Assembly: GCF_006376685.1 (NCBI RefSeq)
Contig: NZ_VEWL01000008.1
Location: 62,001-126,000, forward strand
Direction of reading: 5' to 3'
DNA from: Ochrobactrum teleogrylli
GTDB taxonomy: Bacteria; Pseudomonadota; Alphaproteobacteria; Rhizobiales; Rhizobiaceae
Length of the DNA stretch: 64,000 nucleotides
The notes under the pieces are model-generated. The model was not told where the DNA came from. It saw only the letters and a list, made by a program, of their open reading frames with translations, and did not search any database. Shown one piece after another: positions 25,306 to 32,320 of the stretch (positions within the stretch are counted from its first letter, which is position 1; each line of letters opens with the position of its first letter). A program made the translations under genes and the position numbers.

Positions 25306-26055
25306 TCAAACATTGAATTGAAAGCCATCAACCGTGAATGCCTGACCGGTTATGAAGCACGGTTCGGATGTGGCAAGGAACGTGACAAGGCGTGCCACGT
25401 CGTCAGCACAACCAAGGCGACCGAGCGCGATGCCCTTGATGACTTCATCGGCGCGTTCGGTAACATTCGTGTCGATCTCGGTGCGGATGACGCCGGGGCA
25501 GATCGCATTTACGGCGATATTCGGGCCGAGTTCCTTGGCGAGCGAGCGGGTCATGCCCAGAATGCCGGCTTTTGCGGCAGCATAGGCAAACCTGCTGACG
25601 GCTGCGGTCACCCCCCCGGAAAGTGCATTGAGCGACGACATGGAAACAATGCGGCCGCCGCCCTGTTTCAGCATATGTGGCGCCGAATGCTGGATATAAT
25701 TGAAGCAGCTTTTCAGGTTGATGGCGATCGCGCGGTCGAACTCATCTTCCGAAATGTCGAGAATGCCAACCGGGGCAGAACGGCCTGCATTGTTGAGCAG
25801 AAAGTCAAGACGGCCAAATGTTTCAACGGTTTGTGCGACGACTTCACCAGCCCGCTTGTGGCTGGAAACATCGGCCACGCAGGAGATCGCCTTGACGCCG
25901 AGGCCTTCAATTTCGGCTGCGGTTGCCGCCAGTTCCACTTCCAGCAGATCAACCAGCGCAATGTCATAGCCCGCACGCGCCAGATCGAGAGCGCAAGCCT
26001 TTCCGATGCCTCTTGCCCCGCCAGTAACAATGGCAACCTTGTTTTGTGAGTTCAT
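25306..26055 (-). CDS. Short-chain dehydrogenase/reductase
   Basis: Classical SDR of 249 residues with TGGARGIG, LLNNAG, the catalytic Ser in MSSLNALSG and the YAAAK pair, ending ITGQAFTVDGFQFNV. The true start is at 26055 with AAGGAG upstream; the open frame runs on much further but has no family support before this ATG. It is divergent from the IclR gene with 81 bases between the two starts, so it is a likely target of that regulator. Confidence 0.88.
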   Translation of the reverse strand: MNSQNKVAIVTGGARGIGKACALDLARAGYDIALVDLLEVELAATAAEIEGLGVKAISCVADVSSHKRAGEVVAQTVETFGRLDFLLNNAGRSAPVGILDISEDEFDRAIAINLKSCFNYIQHSAPHMLKQGGGRIVSMSSLNALSGGVTAAVSRFAYAAAKAGILGMTRSLAKELGPNIAVNAICPGVIRTEIDTNVTERADEVIKGIALGRLGCADDVARLVTFLATSEPCFITGQAFTVDGFQFNV

Positions 26056-26126
26056 TTCCAGATGCGCTCCTTTTTGTATTGCCACTTGATCGTATGTCTG
26101 CCACATTATTCCACAATAGGAATTTG

Positions 26127-26142
26127 GTTCACATATATGAAC
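26127..26142. promoter_or_regulatory. IclR operator candidate overlapping the iclR-type start codon
   Basis: GTTCACATATATGAAC is palindromic at all but one position pair and differs by one base from the perfect palindrome at 28701-28716. The ATG of the IclR gene (26137) lies inside it, so a bound regulator would block its own synthesis and the divergent SDR promoter. Confidence 0.6.
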
Positions 26143-26928
26143 ATTGAAAACAGTGGTGAAGTTAAGTCGGCCGTTCGGGTTCTCGAGATCCTCGAATTCC
26201 TCGGTCGTGCGCATAAGCCGGTGACGCTCAAAGCAATTGTCGCTGAGCTTGGTTATCCCAAAAGCAGCACGTTCAATCTGCTGGCTACATTGGTAGCCCG
26301 CGCCTATGTGGTGCGGGACGATACCGAGTCCTATCGCATCCATGAGGCGTTTCGTGACGGGCCGGGCTGGTCGAGCGGCAGCGATGCCTATCTGATCGCG
26401 ACGGCTCAGCCGATTATGGACGCCATGCGTGACAGTGAGGGCGAAACCGTTTTTCTCGGCACACGCCGCAAGGATGGGCGGGTTAAGCTTCTCGCCAAGA
26501 GCGTCAGTCATCAGGCGGTCCGCTTCGATTCCGATCTGACAGGGTCTGATCCTGCCTATTGCACGGCAATGGGGCGGGTTCTTCTGGCGCATTGGCAGCC
26601 GGAAAAGACATCTTCCTATCTGGCCAAAGAACGGATCGTTCCTTTGACGGATAAGACCGTGATCGATCGCGTACAGATACGTCGTATCATTGAAGTTGCC
26701 CGCGAGGACGGCTTTGCAATCTGTGACGAAGAGGCGGTTGTCGGCGGGTCCGGCGTCGCTGCTCCAGTTTTTGATGCCAGCGGCGAAGTGGTCGCAACGC
26801 TCAATATGGCCACCATCTCATCGCGCTTTACCGCATGCCGTCAGCGCATGATCGACGCTGTCGTCAAGCATGCGGCAGAGTTGAGCGCGCGCCTTGGATA
26901 CAAACCAACAACAGCAGACAAGCAATAA
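26137..26928 (+). CDS. IclR-family transcriptional regulator
   Basis: Regulator of 263 residues. The N-terminal winged helix (about residues 10-70) contains VRVLEILEFLGRAHKPVTLKAIVAEL and PKSSTFNLLATLV. The C-terminal GAF-like effector domain has GETVFLGTRRKDGRVKLLA, the TAMGRVLLA motif and the GSGVAAPVFDASGEVVATLN strand pair. The ATG at 26137 fits the family; the frame continues upstream without support. It probably controls the divergent SDR, the genes that follow and the distal binding protein. Confidence 0.9.
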   Translation: MNIENSGEVKSAVRVLEILEFLGRAHKPVTLKAIVAELGYPKSSTFNLLATLVARAYVVRDDTESYRIHEAFRDGPGWSSGSDAYLIATAQPIMDAMRDSEGETVFLGTRRKDGRVKLLAKSVSHQAVRFDSDLTGSDPAYCTAMGRVLLAHWQPEKTSSYLAKERIVPLTDKTVIDRVQIRRIIEVAREDGFAICDEEAVVGGSGVAAPVFDASGEVVATLNMATISSRFTACRQRMIDAVVKHAAELSARLGYKPTTADKQ

Positions 26929-26929
26929 C

Positions 26930-27703
26930 ATGGATATAGAATTCAAAGAAAAGCGGGTTCTGGTGACCGGAGCCGCAAGGGGAATTGGGCGGGCTATCTG
27001 CGAGGCATTTGCTGCGGACGGTGCAATCGTTACTGCTACCGATGTTTTGGACGATGAGCTGACAGAATTGGCCCGTGAGGCACAGCCCGGGCGTGGCGGC
27101 TCGATCAGAACAGTACATCTGGATGTGACCGATGAAGCCGCGATAGCCGCATTGGCGGCGGTAGAAGAGGCCAATGGAGGCTTTGATATCTTCGTCCATG
27201 TTGCCGGTGGTGTCCTCGGACAGAAGAAGCGTCCGGTGGAGAACGTTCCAGCCGCTGATTGGGATCGCATCTACGACATTAATGTGCGCGGGGCATTTCT
27301 GGTCGCCCGGGCACTTGTCCCGGCCATGAAGCGGCGGGGCACGGGCAAAATGGTCTTCATTTCCAGCGGCGCCGGTCTTGGCGTTAGCCTCACTGGCATT
27401 CAGGCTTATGCGAGCGCGAAGGCTGCGTTGATCAGTCTTGCCCGCCAGCTGGGTCACGAGCTTGGACCATTCGGGATCAACGTCAATGCCGTTGCTCCCG
27501 GCTTTTTGCGCACCAGCCCTGACTATGAGCGTCAGTGGGCTTCCTATGGTGATGAGGGGCAGGCCGCAATGATCAACGAAATTCCGTTGCGCCGGATCGG
27601 ACTGCCGGAAGACATCTCGAATGCTGTGCTTTTTCTCGCATCTCCCTTTGCGAGCTGGATCACGGGCCAGACATTATCGGTCAGTGGAGGGCCGACATCA
27701 TGA
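26930..27703 (+). CDS. Short-chain dehydrogenase/reductase
   Basis: Second SDR of this locus, 257 residues, with TGAARGIG, the strand motif HVAGG in place of NNAG, Ser in FISSGAGLG and YASAK. It starts one base after the IclR stop codon, so it is co-transcribed with the regulator, and overlaps the deacetylase gene by 4 bp. Insertion around residues 95-105 (GQKKRPVENVPAADW) resembles SDRs acting on hydroxy acids or sugars. The exact substrate is unknown. Confidence 0.86.
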   Translation: MDIEFKEKRVLVTGAARGIGRAICEAFAADGAIVTATDVLDDELTELAREAQPGRGGSIRTVHLDVTDEAAIAALAAVEEANGGFDIFVHVAGGVLGQKKRPVENVPAADWDRIYDINVRGAFLVARALVPAMKRRGTGKMVFISSGAGLGVSLTGIQAYASAKAALISLARQLGHELGPFGINVNAVAPGFLRTSPDYERQWASYGDEGQAAMINEIPLRRIGLPEDISNAVLFLASPFASWITGQTLSVSGGPTS

Positions 27704-28596
27704 CAACTGACGCGCCTGTTCCAACCTGGACATGGTCTGAAGAACGGCTTCAGACCATCATGAATCGTGCCCGCGCTGGCCGCAGTTTCAAACCGTCTTC
27801 CTGGCAAGGCGGCGCTCGATGCGCAGTCGCTTTGTCCTTCGATTCAGACCATGACACGTTTGAACTGCGTGATGGCGGAAAATCAATATCGGCTTTGTCG
27901 CAGGGGCAGTTTGGCCCAAGGCAGGGCATCCCTCGTATCCGCGAAATTCTGCGCCGCGATAACATCCCGGCAACATTCTTCGTGCCTGCCATTTCGGCCA
28001 TGCATTATCCTGATGAGCAACGCGCCCTGATCGGCGAGGGGCACGAAATTGCCCTTCATGGCTGGATACACGAGCGCAACACATTGCTTGACGGTGAAAC
28101 AGAGCGCGATCTTCAACATCGTGCTGCTGATACGCTGGAAAAGATCACCGGTGTTCGCCCGGTCGGCATTCGTACGCCGTCCTGGGATTTCAGCGACAAC
28201 ACATTGCAGATCACTTCAGAAATGGGATTGATCTACGATTCATCGCTTATGGCGGATGTAGATTGCTACGAGCTTTTGCTTAATGGCGAGCCGTGTGGTG
28301 TCACCGAACTACCTGTGGAGTGGATTCGAGATGACGCAGCCTATCTCGTCATGGACAGATGGGGTGGGTTACGCCCGCAGATCGCACCGCACGATATTCT
28401 CCACATATTTCTCCGGGAGTTCGATGCAGCTTACGAAGAGGGGGGCATTTTCCAGCTGACCATGCATCCAGATATCGTCGGGCACCGTTCGAGAATCTGG
28501 ATACTGAAAGAACTGATTGCGCATATTAGCACACATAAGGATATATGGTTTGCGACCCACGCGGATATTGCACGCTATGCCAAGCTAAATGGTTGA
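27700..28596 (+). CDS. Polysaccharide deacetylase-family (NodB homology) hydrolase, cytosolic type
   Basis: Protein of 298 residues with the NodB fold motifs: SFDSDHD (motif 1 Asp pair), HEIALHGWIHE (the H-x-x-x-H metal site), RTPSWDFS (motif 3) and the C-terminal LTMHPDIVGHRSR. There is no signal peptide, so it acts in the cytosol. That places it with PuuE-allantoinase/PgdA-like metal amidases rather than with cell-wall deacetylases. ATGA overlap with the SDR shows coupling. In this operon it may remove an acyl group from, or open a ring in, the imported substrate. Confidence 0.85.
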   Translation: MTTDAPVPTWTWSEERLQTIMNRARAGRSFKPSSWQGGARCAVALSFDSDHDTFELRDGGKSISALSQGQFGPRQGIPRIREILRRDNIPATFFVPAISAMHYPDEQRALIGEGHEIALHGWIHERNTLLDGETERDLQHRAADTLEKITGVRPVGIRTPSWDFSDNTLQITSEMGLIYDSSLMADVDCYELLLNGEPCGVTELPVEWIRDDAAYLVMDRWGGLRPQIAPHDILHIFLREFDAAYEEGGIFQLTMHPDIVGHRSRIWILKELIAHISTHKDIWFATHADIARYAKLNG

Positions 28597-28700
28597 TAAC
28601 TAGAACTTTGTGGTGCAGCTGAAACTAACTTTGGCCCGATTTTTGGACCGGGTGTGTTTACGTGTGCCGGTCATGCACGGATTTCATAAAGCAGAACAAA

Positions 28701-28716
28701 GTTCATATATATGAAC
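28701..28716. promoter_or_regulatory. IclR operator candidate, perfect palindrome GTTCATATATATGAAC
   Basis: This 16-bp perfect palindrome is in the promoter region of the binding-protein gene at 28834. It matches the copy at 26127-26142 in 15 of 16 bases. The AT-rich centre could also serve as a -10 box. Confidence 0.65.
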
Positions 28717-28833
28717 CAAATTCCGCTTTTCATCGCTGGTTAGCGGGTTCAAACTCTTAGCAACCGGGCAGAGAAAAGCGCGTAATCGCCGCCCGCATTG
28801 CAGATAAAAAACACAAATAAGCACGAGGGAACT

Positions 28834-29670
28834 ATGCTGAAGAAAATTGCGGCCATTGGCCTTTGCACTTTATCGATGCTTTACAGTGGCAGCGTTTTGG
28901 CGAAAGACTGGAAAGCTGTGACCGTTGGTGTCGAGGGCGCCTTTCCGCCTTTCAACCTTACAAGCCCGGGCGGAGAGCTTCAGGGCCTTGACCTCGATGT
29001 CATCAAGGAAGTTTGCAAGCGCGCCGAGCTTGAATGCAATATTGTTGCGCAGGATTGGGACAGCCAGATTCCGTCGCTGCTGGCCGGAAAATTCGACGTA
29101 GTACTGACGATGGGCCCAAACCCAGAGCGTCGCAAGGTCATCGATTTCTCCGATCCTTATGTGATTACGCCGAATACGTTCCTGGTGCCAGCTGATGGAC
29201 CTTTGGCCAATCTGCCGCATACGGGTGAAAGCCTTTCCACAGATACAGATGAAGGCAAAAAGGCGATTGCTGATCTCAAAGAAGCGTTGAAAGGCAAGAC
29301 AATTGGTGCGTCGCTTTCGACCAGCCAGTTGCAGTTTGTCGAACAGAACTTCGGTGATGCCGTTCAGGTCCGCACCTATAAGGGATCGGAACAGGTTAAA
29401 TTGGATCTCGAATCCGGTCGTGTTGACGGTCAGTACGATAATGTGGTTTTCGCGCGTGACCGTGCTGAGAAGAGCAATGGCAGGCTGAAGATCACCGGGC
29501 CGCTTCTGGTTGGTGGCATTCAGGCAACCAATGTCTGCATCGGCCTGCGCAAGGAAGAGCCAGAACTGAAAGCCAAGCTCGACAATGCACTGGGCGAAAT
29601 GCGGGCAGATGGCACGCTCGCCAAGATGTCGGAAAAGTGGTTCTCCATGAATTTGAGCCCGAAGGGCTAA
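28834..29670 (+). CDS. Polar amino-acid ABC transporter substrate-binding protein, second for this locus
   Basis: Periplasmic binding protein of 278 residues with a signal peptide (residues 1-22, ending SVLA), VTVGVEGAFPPFNLTSPGG, LDLDVIKEVCKRAELECNI and MGPNPERRKVIDFSDPYV, the same subgroup as the 20525 product but clearly diverged. The start has GAGGGA nine bases upstream. It stands alone with its own palindromic operator and terminator, and has no permease nearby on this strand. It probably works with the permeases at 22235-23667. Confidence 0.88.
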   Translation: MLKKIAAIGLCTLSMLYSGSVLAKDWKAVTVGVEGAFPPFNLTSPGGELQGLDLDVIKEVCKRAELECNIVAQDWDSQIPSLLAGKFDVVLTMGPNPERRKVIDFSDPYVITPNTFLVPADGPLANLPHTGESLSTDTDEGKKAIADLKEALKGKTIGASLSTSQLQFVEQNFGDAVQVRTYKGSEQVKLDLESGRVDGQYDNVVFARDRAEKSNGRLKITGPLLVGGIQATNVCIGLRKEEPELKAKLDNALGEMRADGTLAKMSEKWFSMNLSPKG

Positions 29671-29696
29671 GCGAACTCCGCTCTAGTCTTTTTAGG

Positions 29697-29724
29697 AAAG
29701 CCCCGTTTTGCGGGGCTTTTTCTG
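29697..29724 (+). terminator. Rho-independent terminator
   Basis: AAAGCCCCG and CGGGGCTTT form a 9-bp stem around TTTTG, followed by TTTCTGTTTT. Confidence 0.85.
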
Positions 29725-29857
29725 TTTTAGGTGCCGTAAAAGGTCTGCGCCATATGGCGACGCAATTATCTTAAGCGCAAAGCGTACGACCTCATTCATC
29801 CTCTATTCAAACTGTTGGATTTAAAGCATAGTCCGGCGCATATGGAGGGACCCCAGT

Positions 29858-30373
29858 ATGGTATCTGTAGTTAAAAAGATGGTTGCATCGCTATGTCTCG
29901 GCGGTGTGATGACAATGGTTTCGCCGCTGCTCGCAACATCCGCGTCGGCGGCAGAATTGCAGCGTTGCGCAAGTGAAGGCGGAATTTGCCGACTGCCTTA
30001 CCCGGCTGAAGTGGTCTATGGAACAGGCGGACGCAACACCTCTCGCTTTATTGATCGCCCGGAAGTGCCGTGCTCGAACCGCGTCTTTAACGATCCAGCA
30101 CCGGGCAAGAAGAAGAGCTGCTCTTTCGTTGTCCGTGACCGTTACGACCGCCCCGGTCGTCCGGATCGCCCCGACCGTTATGATCGGGATCGCGATTGGC
30201 GGCCTTGCGCGAAGGAAGGCGGATATTGCGACTTCTACGGGCGCAAACGGGTTCGCTATGGCGCGAAAGATCGCTTTATCGAACGGACTTTCCGTGACGG
30301 AGTCGATTGCGACAATTATTCGTTCGGAGATCCGGCACCGGGCAAAGGAAAAGCCTGCTACGTGCTGGATTAA
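29858..30373 (+). CDS. Secreted protein with two Cys-rich repeat domains
   Basis: Protein of 171 residues with a signal peptide (about 1-32, ending SASAAE). Two related domains follow: C37-C44-C72-C88 and C117-C124-C151-C167, with spacings 7/28/16 and 7/27/16. Both read C-A-x-EGG-x-C, then a VxYG core, a Cys before an aromatic or hydrophobic residue, and FxDPAPGK-K-x-C at the end. A charged linker of Arg/Asp/Pro (about 95-115) joins them. Four cysteines each suggest two disulfides per domain. Similar single domains occur at the ends of secreted glycan-active enzymes as far as I recall, so a carbohydrate- or surface-binding role is possible. I do not assign a family name. Confidence 0.75.
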   Translation: MVSVVKKMVASLCLGGVMTMVSPLLATSASAAELQRCASEGGICRLPYPAEVVYGTGGRNTSRFIDRPEVPCSNRVFNDPAPGKKKSCSFVVRDRYDRPGRPDRPDRYDRDRDWRPCAKEGGYCDFYGRKRVRYGAKDRFIERTFRDGVDCDNYSFGDPAPGKGKACYVLD

Positions 30374-30392
30374 GTTCAAGCATTATCTGACC

Positions 30393-30420
30393 CGAAGGCA
30401 GCCGTTTCAAGCTGCCTTCG
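30393..30420. terminator. Hairpin between convergent genes
   Basis: CGAAGGCAGC and GCTGCCTTCG form a perfect 10-bp stem around CGTTTCAA between two convergent genes. T-runs are absent, so it is a moderate terminator at best. Confidence 0.55.
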
Positions 30421-30432
30421 TGAAGCATGTCT

Positions 30433-31329
30433 TTAATGCGCGGTCACAAGGCTATGAATGATCGAAAACATCGTGCGGGCGCCATCGGCTGCGGCAAGGA
30501 TGGCCTGCTGCATTGGCCCTGCCGCGCAATCACCCGCGGCATAGACTCCCTTCAACGAAGTCTCATTCATCTCATTGCGCCACAGGCCCCCATCCTCGCG
30601 CAAATTGAGTGCCAGTCCCGTGACGATGGGTGCTTGGCTTTGAAATGGTCTGATCCATAGCGACTGGATATCCTCTCGACGACCGTCCTTGAGCATTATG
30701 CCGCCGATGGTGTGACCATCACCGCTAAGAACCTCTTTAATTGGTGTCGGTACCAGGTTGATTCCGACGCGCGATAAATCGGTCAATTTGTCGGCTGGAA
30801 GATCAGCGCCGTTGGTCAATACAGTCAGACGCCCCGCCCAGTTTTTGAAAAACGGTGCATGTTCCAGCATGGCGGCGTTCTCGGCAAGTACACCCCAATG
30901 CTCGCCGCGATGTTCGAAACCATCGCAAAATGGACAATGATGAACACCTCGTCCCCAGTTCTTCGCCAGGCCTTCGATCGCCGGGAGCTGGTCCGACAGG
31001 CCAAGGGCGAGAAGAATTTTGGGCGCAGAAACAATGTCTCCATCGACCAATTCTACTGAGTAGCCTCCATCTGTTGGCCTGATCGCCTGGGCAAGACCGT
31101 CGCGATAGGTCACTGTGTCATAACGCGATAGCTCTTCACGCGACACCTTCCGAAATTCTTGTGGCAGAATTCCATCCCGTGACAGGTAACTGTGCATGGC
31201 GGGCGCTTTTCGATTTCGGGGCTCGCCTCCGTCGATGACGAGCACTTTGCGCAGAGCGCGTCCGGCGATCAAGGCTGCGGAAAGCCCCGCAGGGCCACCG
31301 CCAATGATGATGGTCTCGTAATTTTGCAT
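30433..31329 (-). CDS. Thioredoxin reductase-like NAD(P)/FAD disulfide oxidoreductase
   Basis: Flavoprotein of 298 residues. FAD binding is shown by IIIGGGPAGLSAAL (residues 7-20) and GVYAAGDCAAGPMQQ near the end. The redox pair is Cys132-Pro-Phe-Cys135-Asp-Gly, in the position of the CATC of TrxB. The NADPH-binding glycine motif is replaced (LAENAAMLEHAP), so cofactor use may differ from TrxB. This resembles the small TrxB-like proteins found next to Rrf2 or MarR-type regulators rather than the housekeeping enzyme. It is divergent from the Rrf2-type gene at 31560. Confidence 0.82.
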   Translation of the reverse strand: MQNYETIIIGGGPAGLSAALIAGRALRKVLVIDGGEPRNRKAPAMHSYLSRDGILPQEFRKVSREELSRYDTVTYRDGLAQAIRPTDGGYSVELVDGDIVSAPKILLALGLSDQLPAIEGLAKNWGRGVHHCPFCDGFEHRGEHWGVLAENAAMLEHAPFFKNWAGRLTVLTNGADLPADKLTDLSRVGINLVPTPIKEVLSGDGHTIGGIMLKDGRREDIQSLWIRPFQSQAPIVTGLALNLREDGGLWRNEMNETSLKGVYAAGDCAAGPMQQAILAAADGARTMFSIIHSLVTAH

Positions 31330-31438
31330 GATTGTTTATCCGGTCATTTGATAGCCGTTGACGATGGCGCGCCAGAGCTGTCTGCACGAAGCTCCTCGGC
31401 AGGACATCAAGCGGGTTAAAATCGACATGGCACATCAT

Positions 31439-31477
31439 AAGTTACATGATATCCTCGAGTCAATAGTCATGTAACTT
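31439..31477. promoter_or_regulatory. Inverted repeat in the divergent oxidoreductase/Rrf2 promoter region
   Basis: AAGTTACATGA (31439-31449) and TCATGTAACTT (31467-31477) are perfect 11-bp inverted repeats separated by 17 bases, placing their centres 28 bases apart. It sits between the two divergent genes and is the natural operator of the Rrf2-type regulator. Confidence 0.65.
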
Positions 31478-31559
31478 ACGGTGTGTCAAATTGCTTTCTG
31501 ACAGGAAATGTTCGATAAACGGGTCAGTCCTATCAGGCAGATATAAAGAGTGAACGCAT

Positions 31560-32021
31560 ATGAGGCAGGATAGTCGACTCTCTCGCATGTTGCATGTTTT
31601 GATCCACATGGATCATCATGATGGCGCGATGACGTCTGAAGAAATTGCAGCGATGCTGGATACCAATTCGGTGGTGATCCGACGCACGATGGCCGGGTTA
31701 CGTAAAGAGGGCTATGTGCATTCAGAGAAGGGGCACGGAGGCGGCTGGACACTGGCGCGGCCACTCGACCAGCTGACACTTTTGGACATTTACCGCGCGG
31801 TCGGGGAACCTTCTATTTTCGCTGTCGGCCCCGCCTATGACATGCCCGGTTGCGTTATAGAACAAGCGGTTAATAAAAAGCTTGAAAGTGTCTTCAAGGA
31901 AGCAGAGCAACTGCTTTTGAGCCGATTGCAGGGTGTGACCCTTGCGGATATTGCGCAGAATTTTTCTGCGGGCATGGCAGCGAACGGCCATGCAGCTAAA
32001 ACAAAAAAGACATTTGATTAA
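31560..32021 (+). CDS. Rrf2-family transcriptional regulator, single-cysteine type
   Basis: Regulator of 153 residues with the Rrf2 winged helix: MTSEEIAAMLDTNSVVIRRTMAGLRKEGYVHSEKGHGGGWTLARP. It contains only one cysteine (Cys98 in DMPGCVIEQ), so it cannot hold the three-Cys iron-sulfur cluster of IscR or NsrR. Members of this type respond to thiol or electrophile stress through that cysteine. The divergent flavoprotein and the perfect inverted repeat between them support a redox-responsive pair. Confidence 0.88.
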   Translation: MRQDSRLSRMLHVLIHMDHHDGAMTSEEIAAMLDTNSVVIRRTMAGLRKEGYVHSEKGHGGGWTLARPLDQLTLLDIYRAVGEPSIFAVGPAYDMPGCVIEQAVNKKLESVFKEAEQLLLSRLQGVTLADIAQNFSAGMAANGHAAKTKKTFD

Positions 32022-32320
32022 TGGCGCAACGGAACATCAGTTGCTGGGTCGGTGATTGCTCCCACGCGGAGCAGATTCTCACACTTTGATGACCATGACG
32101 AAAGCACGATGTGGCCATCGCCGCGCCTCGTAAATCGATGCGATGTGCATCGGTTGCCAAACGTAATGCTCCCAAAACGGCATTCAGCCTCGGTTCATGA
32201 TCACAGCGGTAACGCTTCTGTGAAGTTGCCGCAATTTGCCTCTATTCGCATTCCAGCATGTGCGGAATCGGAAGCAGGTCCTTTGCTTATCAGTTCTGCC
32301 TTCCAGAAGGAGAAGGATAT
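32022..32320 (+). other. Intergenic region without recognised features
   Basis: These 299 bases hold the promoter region of the OmpA-domain gene and its strong AGAAGGAGAAGGA ribosome-binding site at the very end. I see no other structure that stands out and no credible open frame. Confidence 0.4.
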
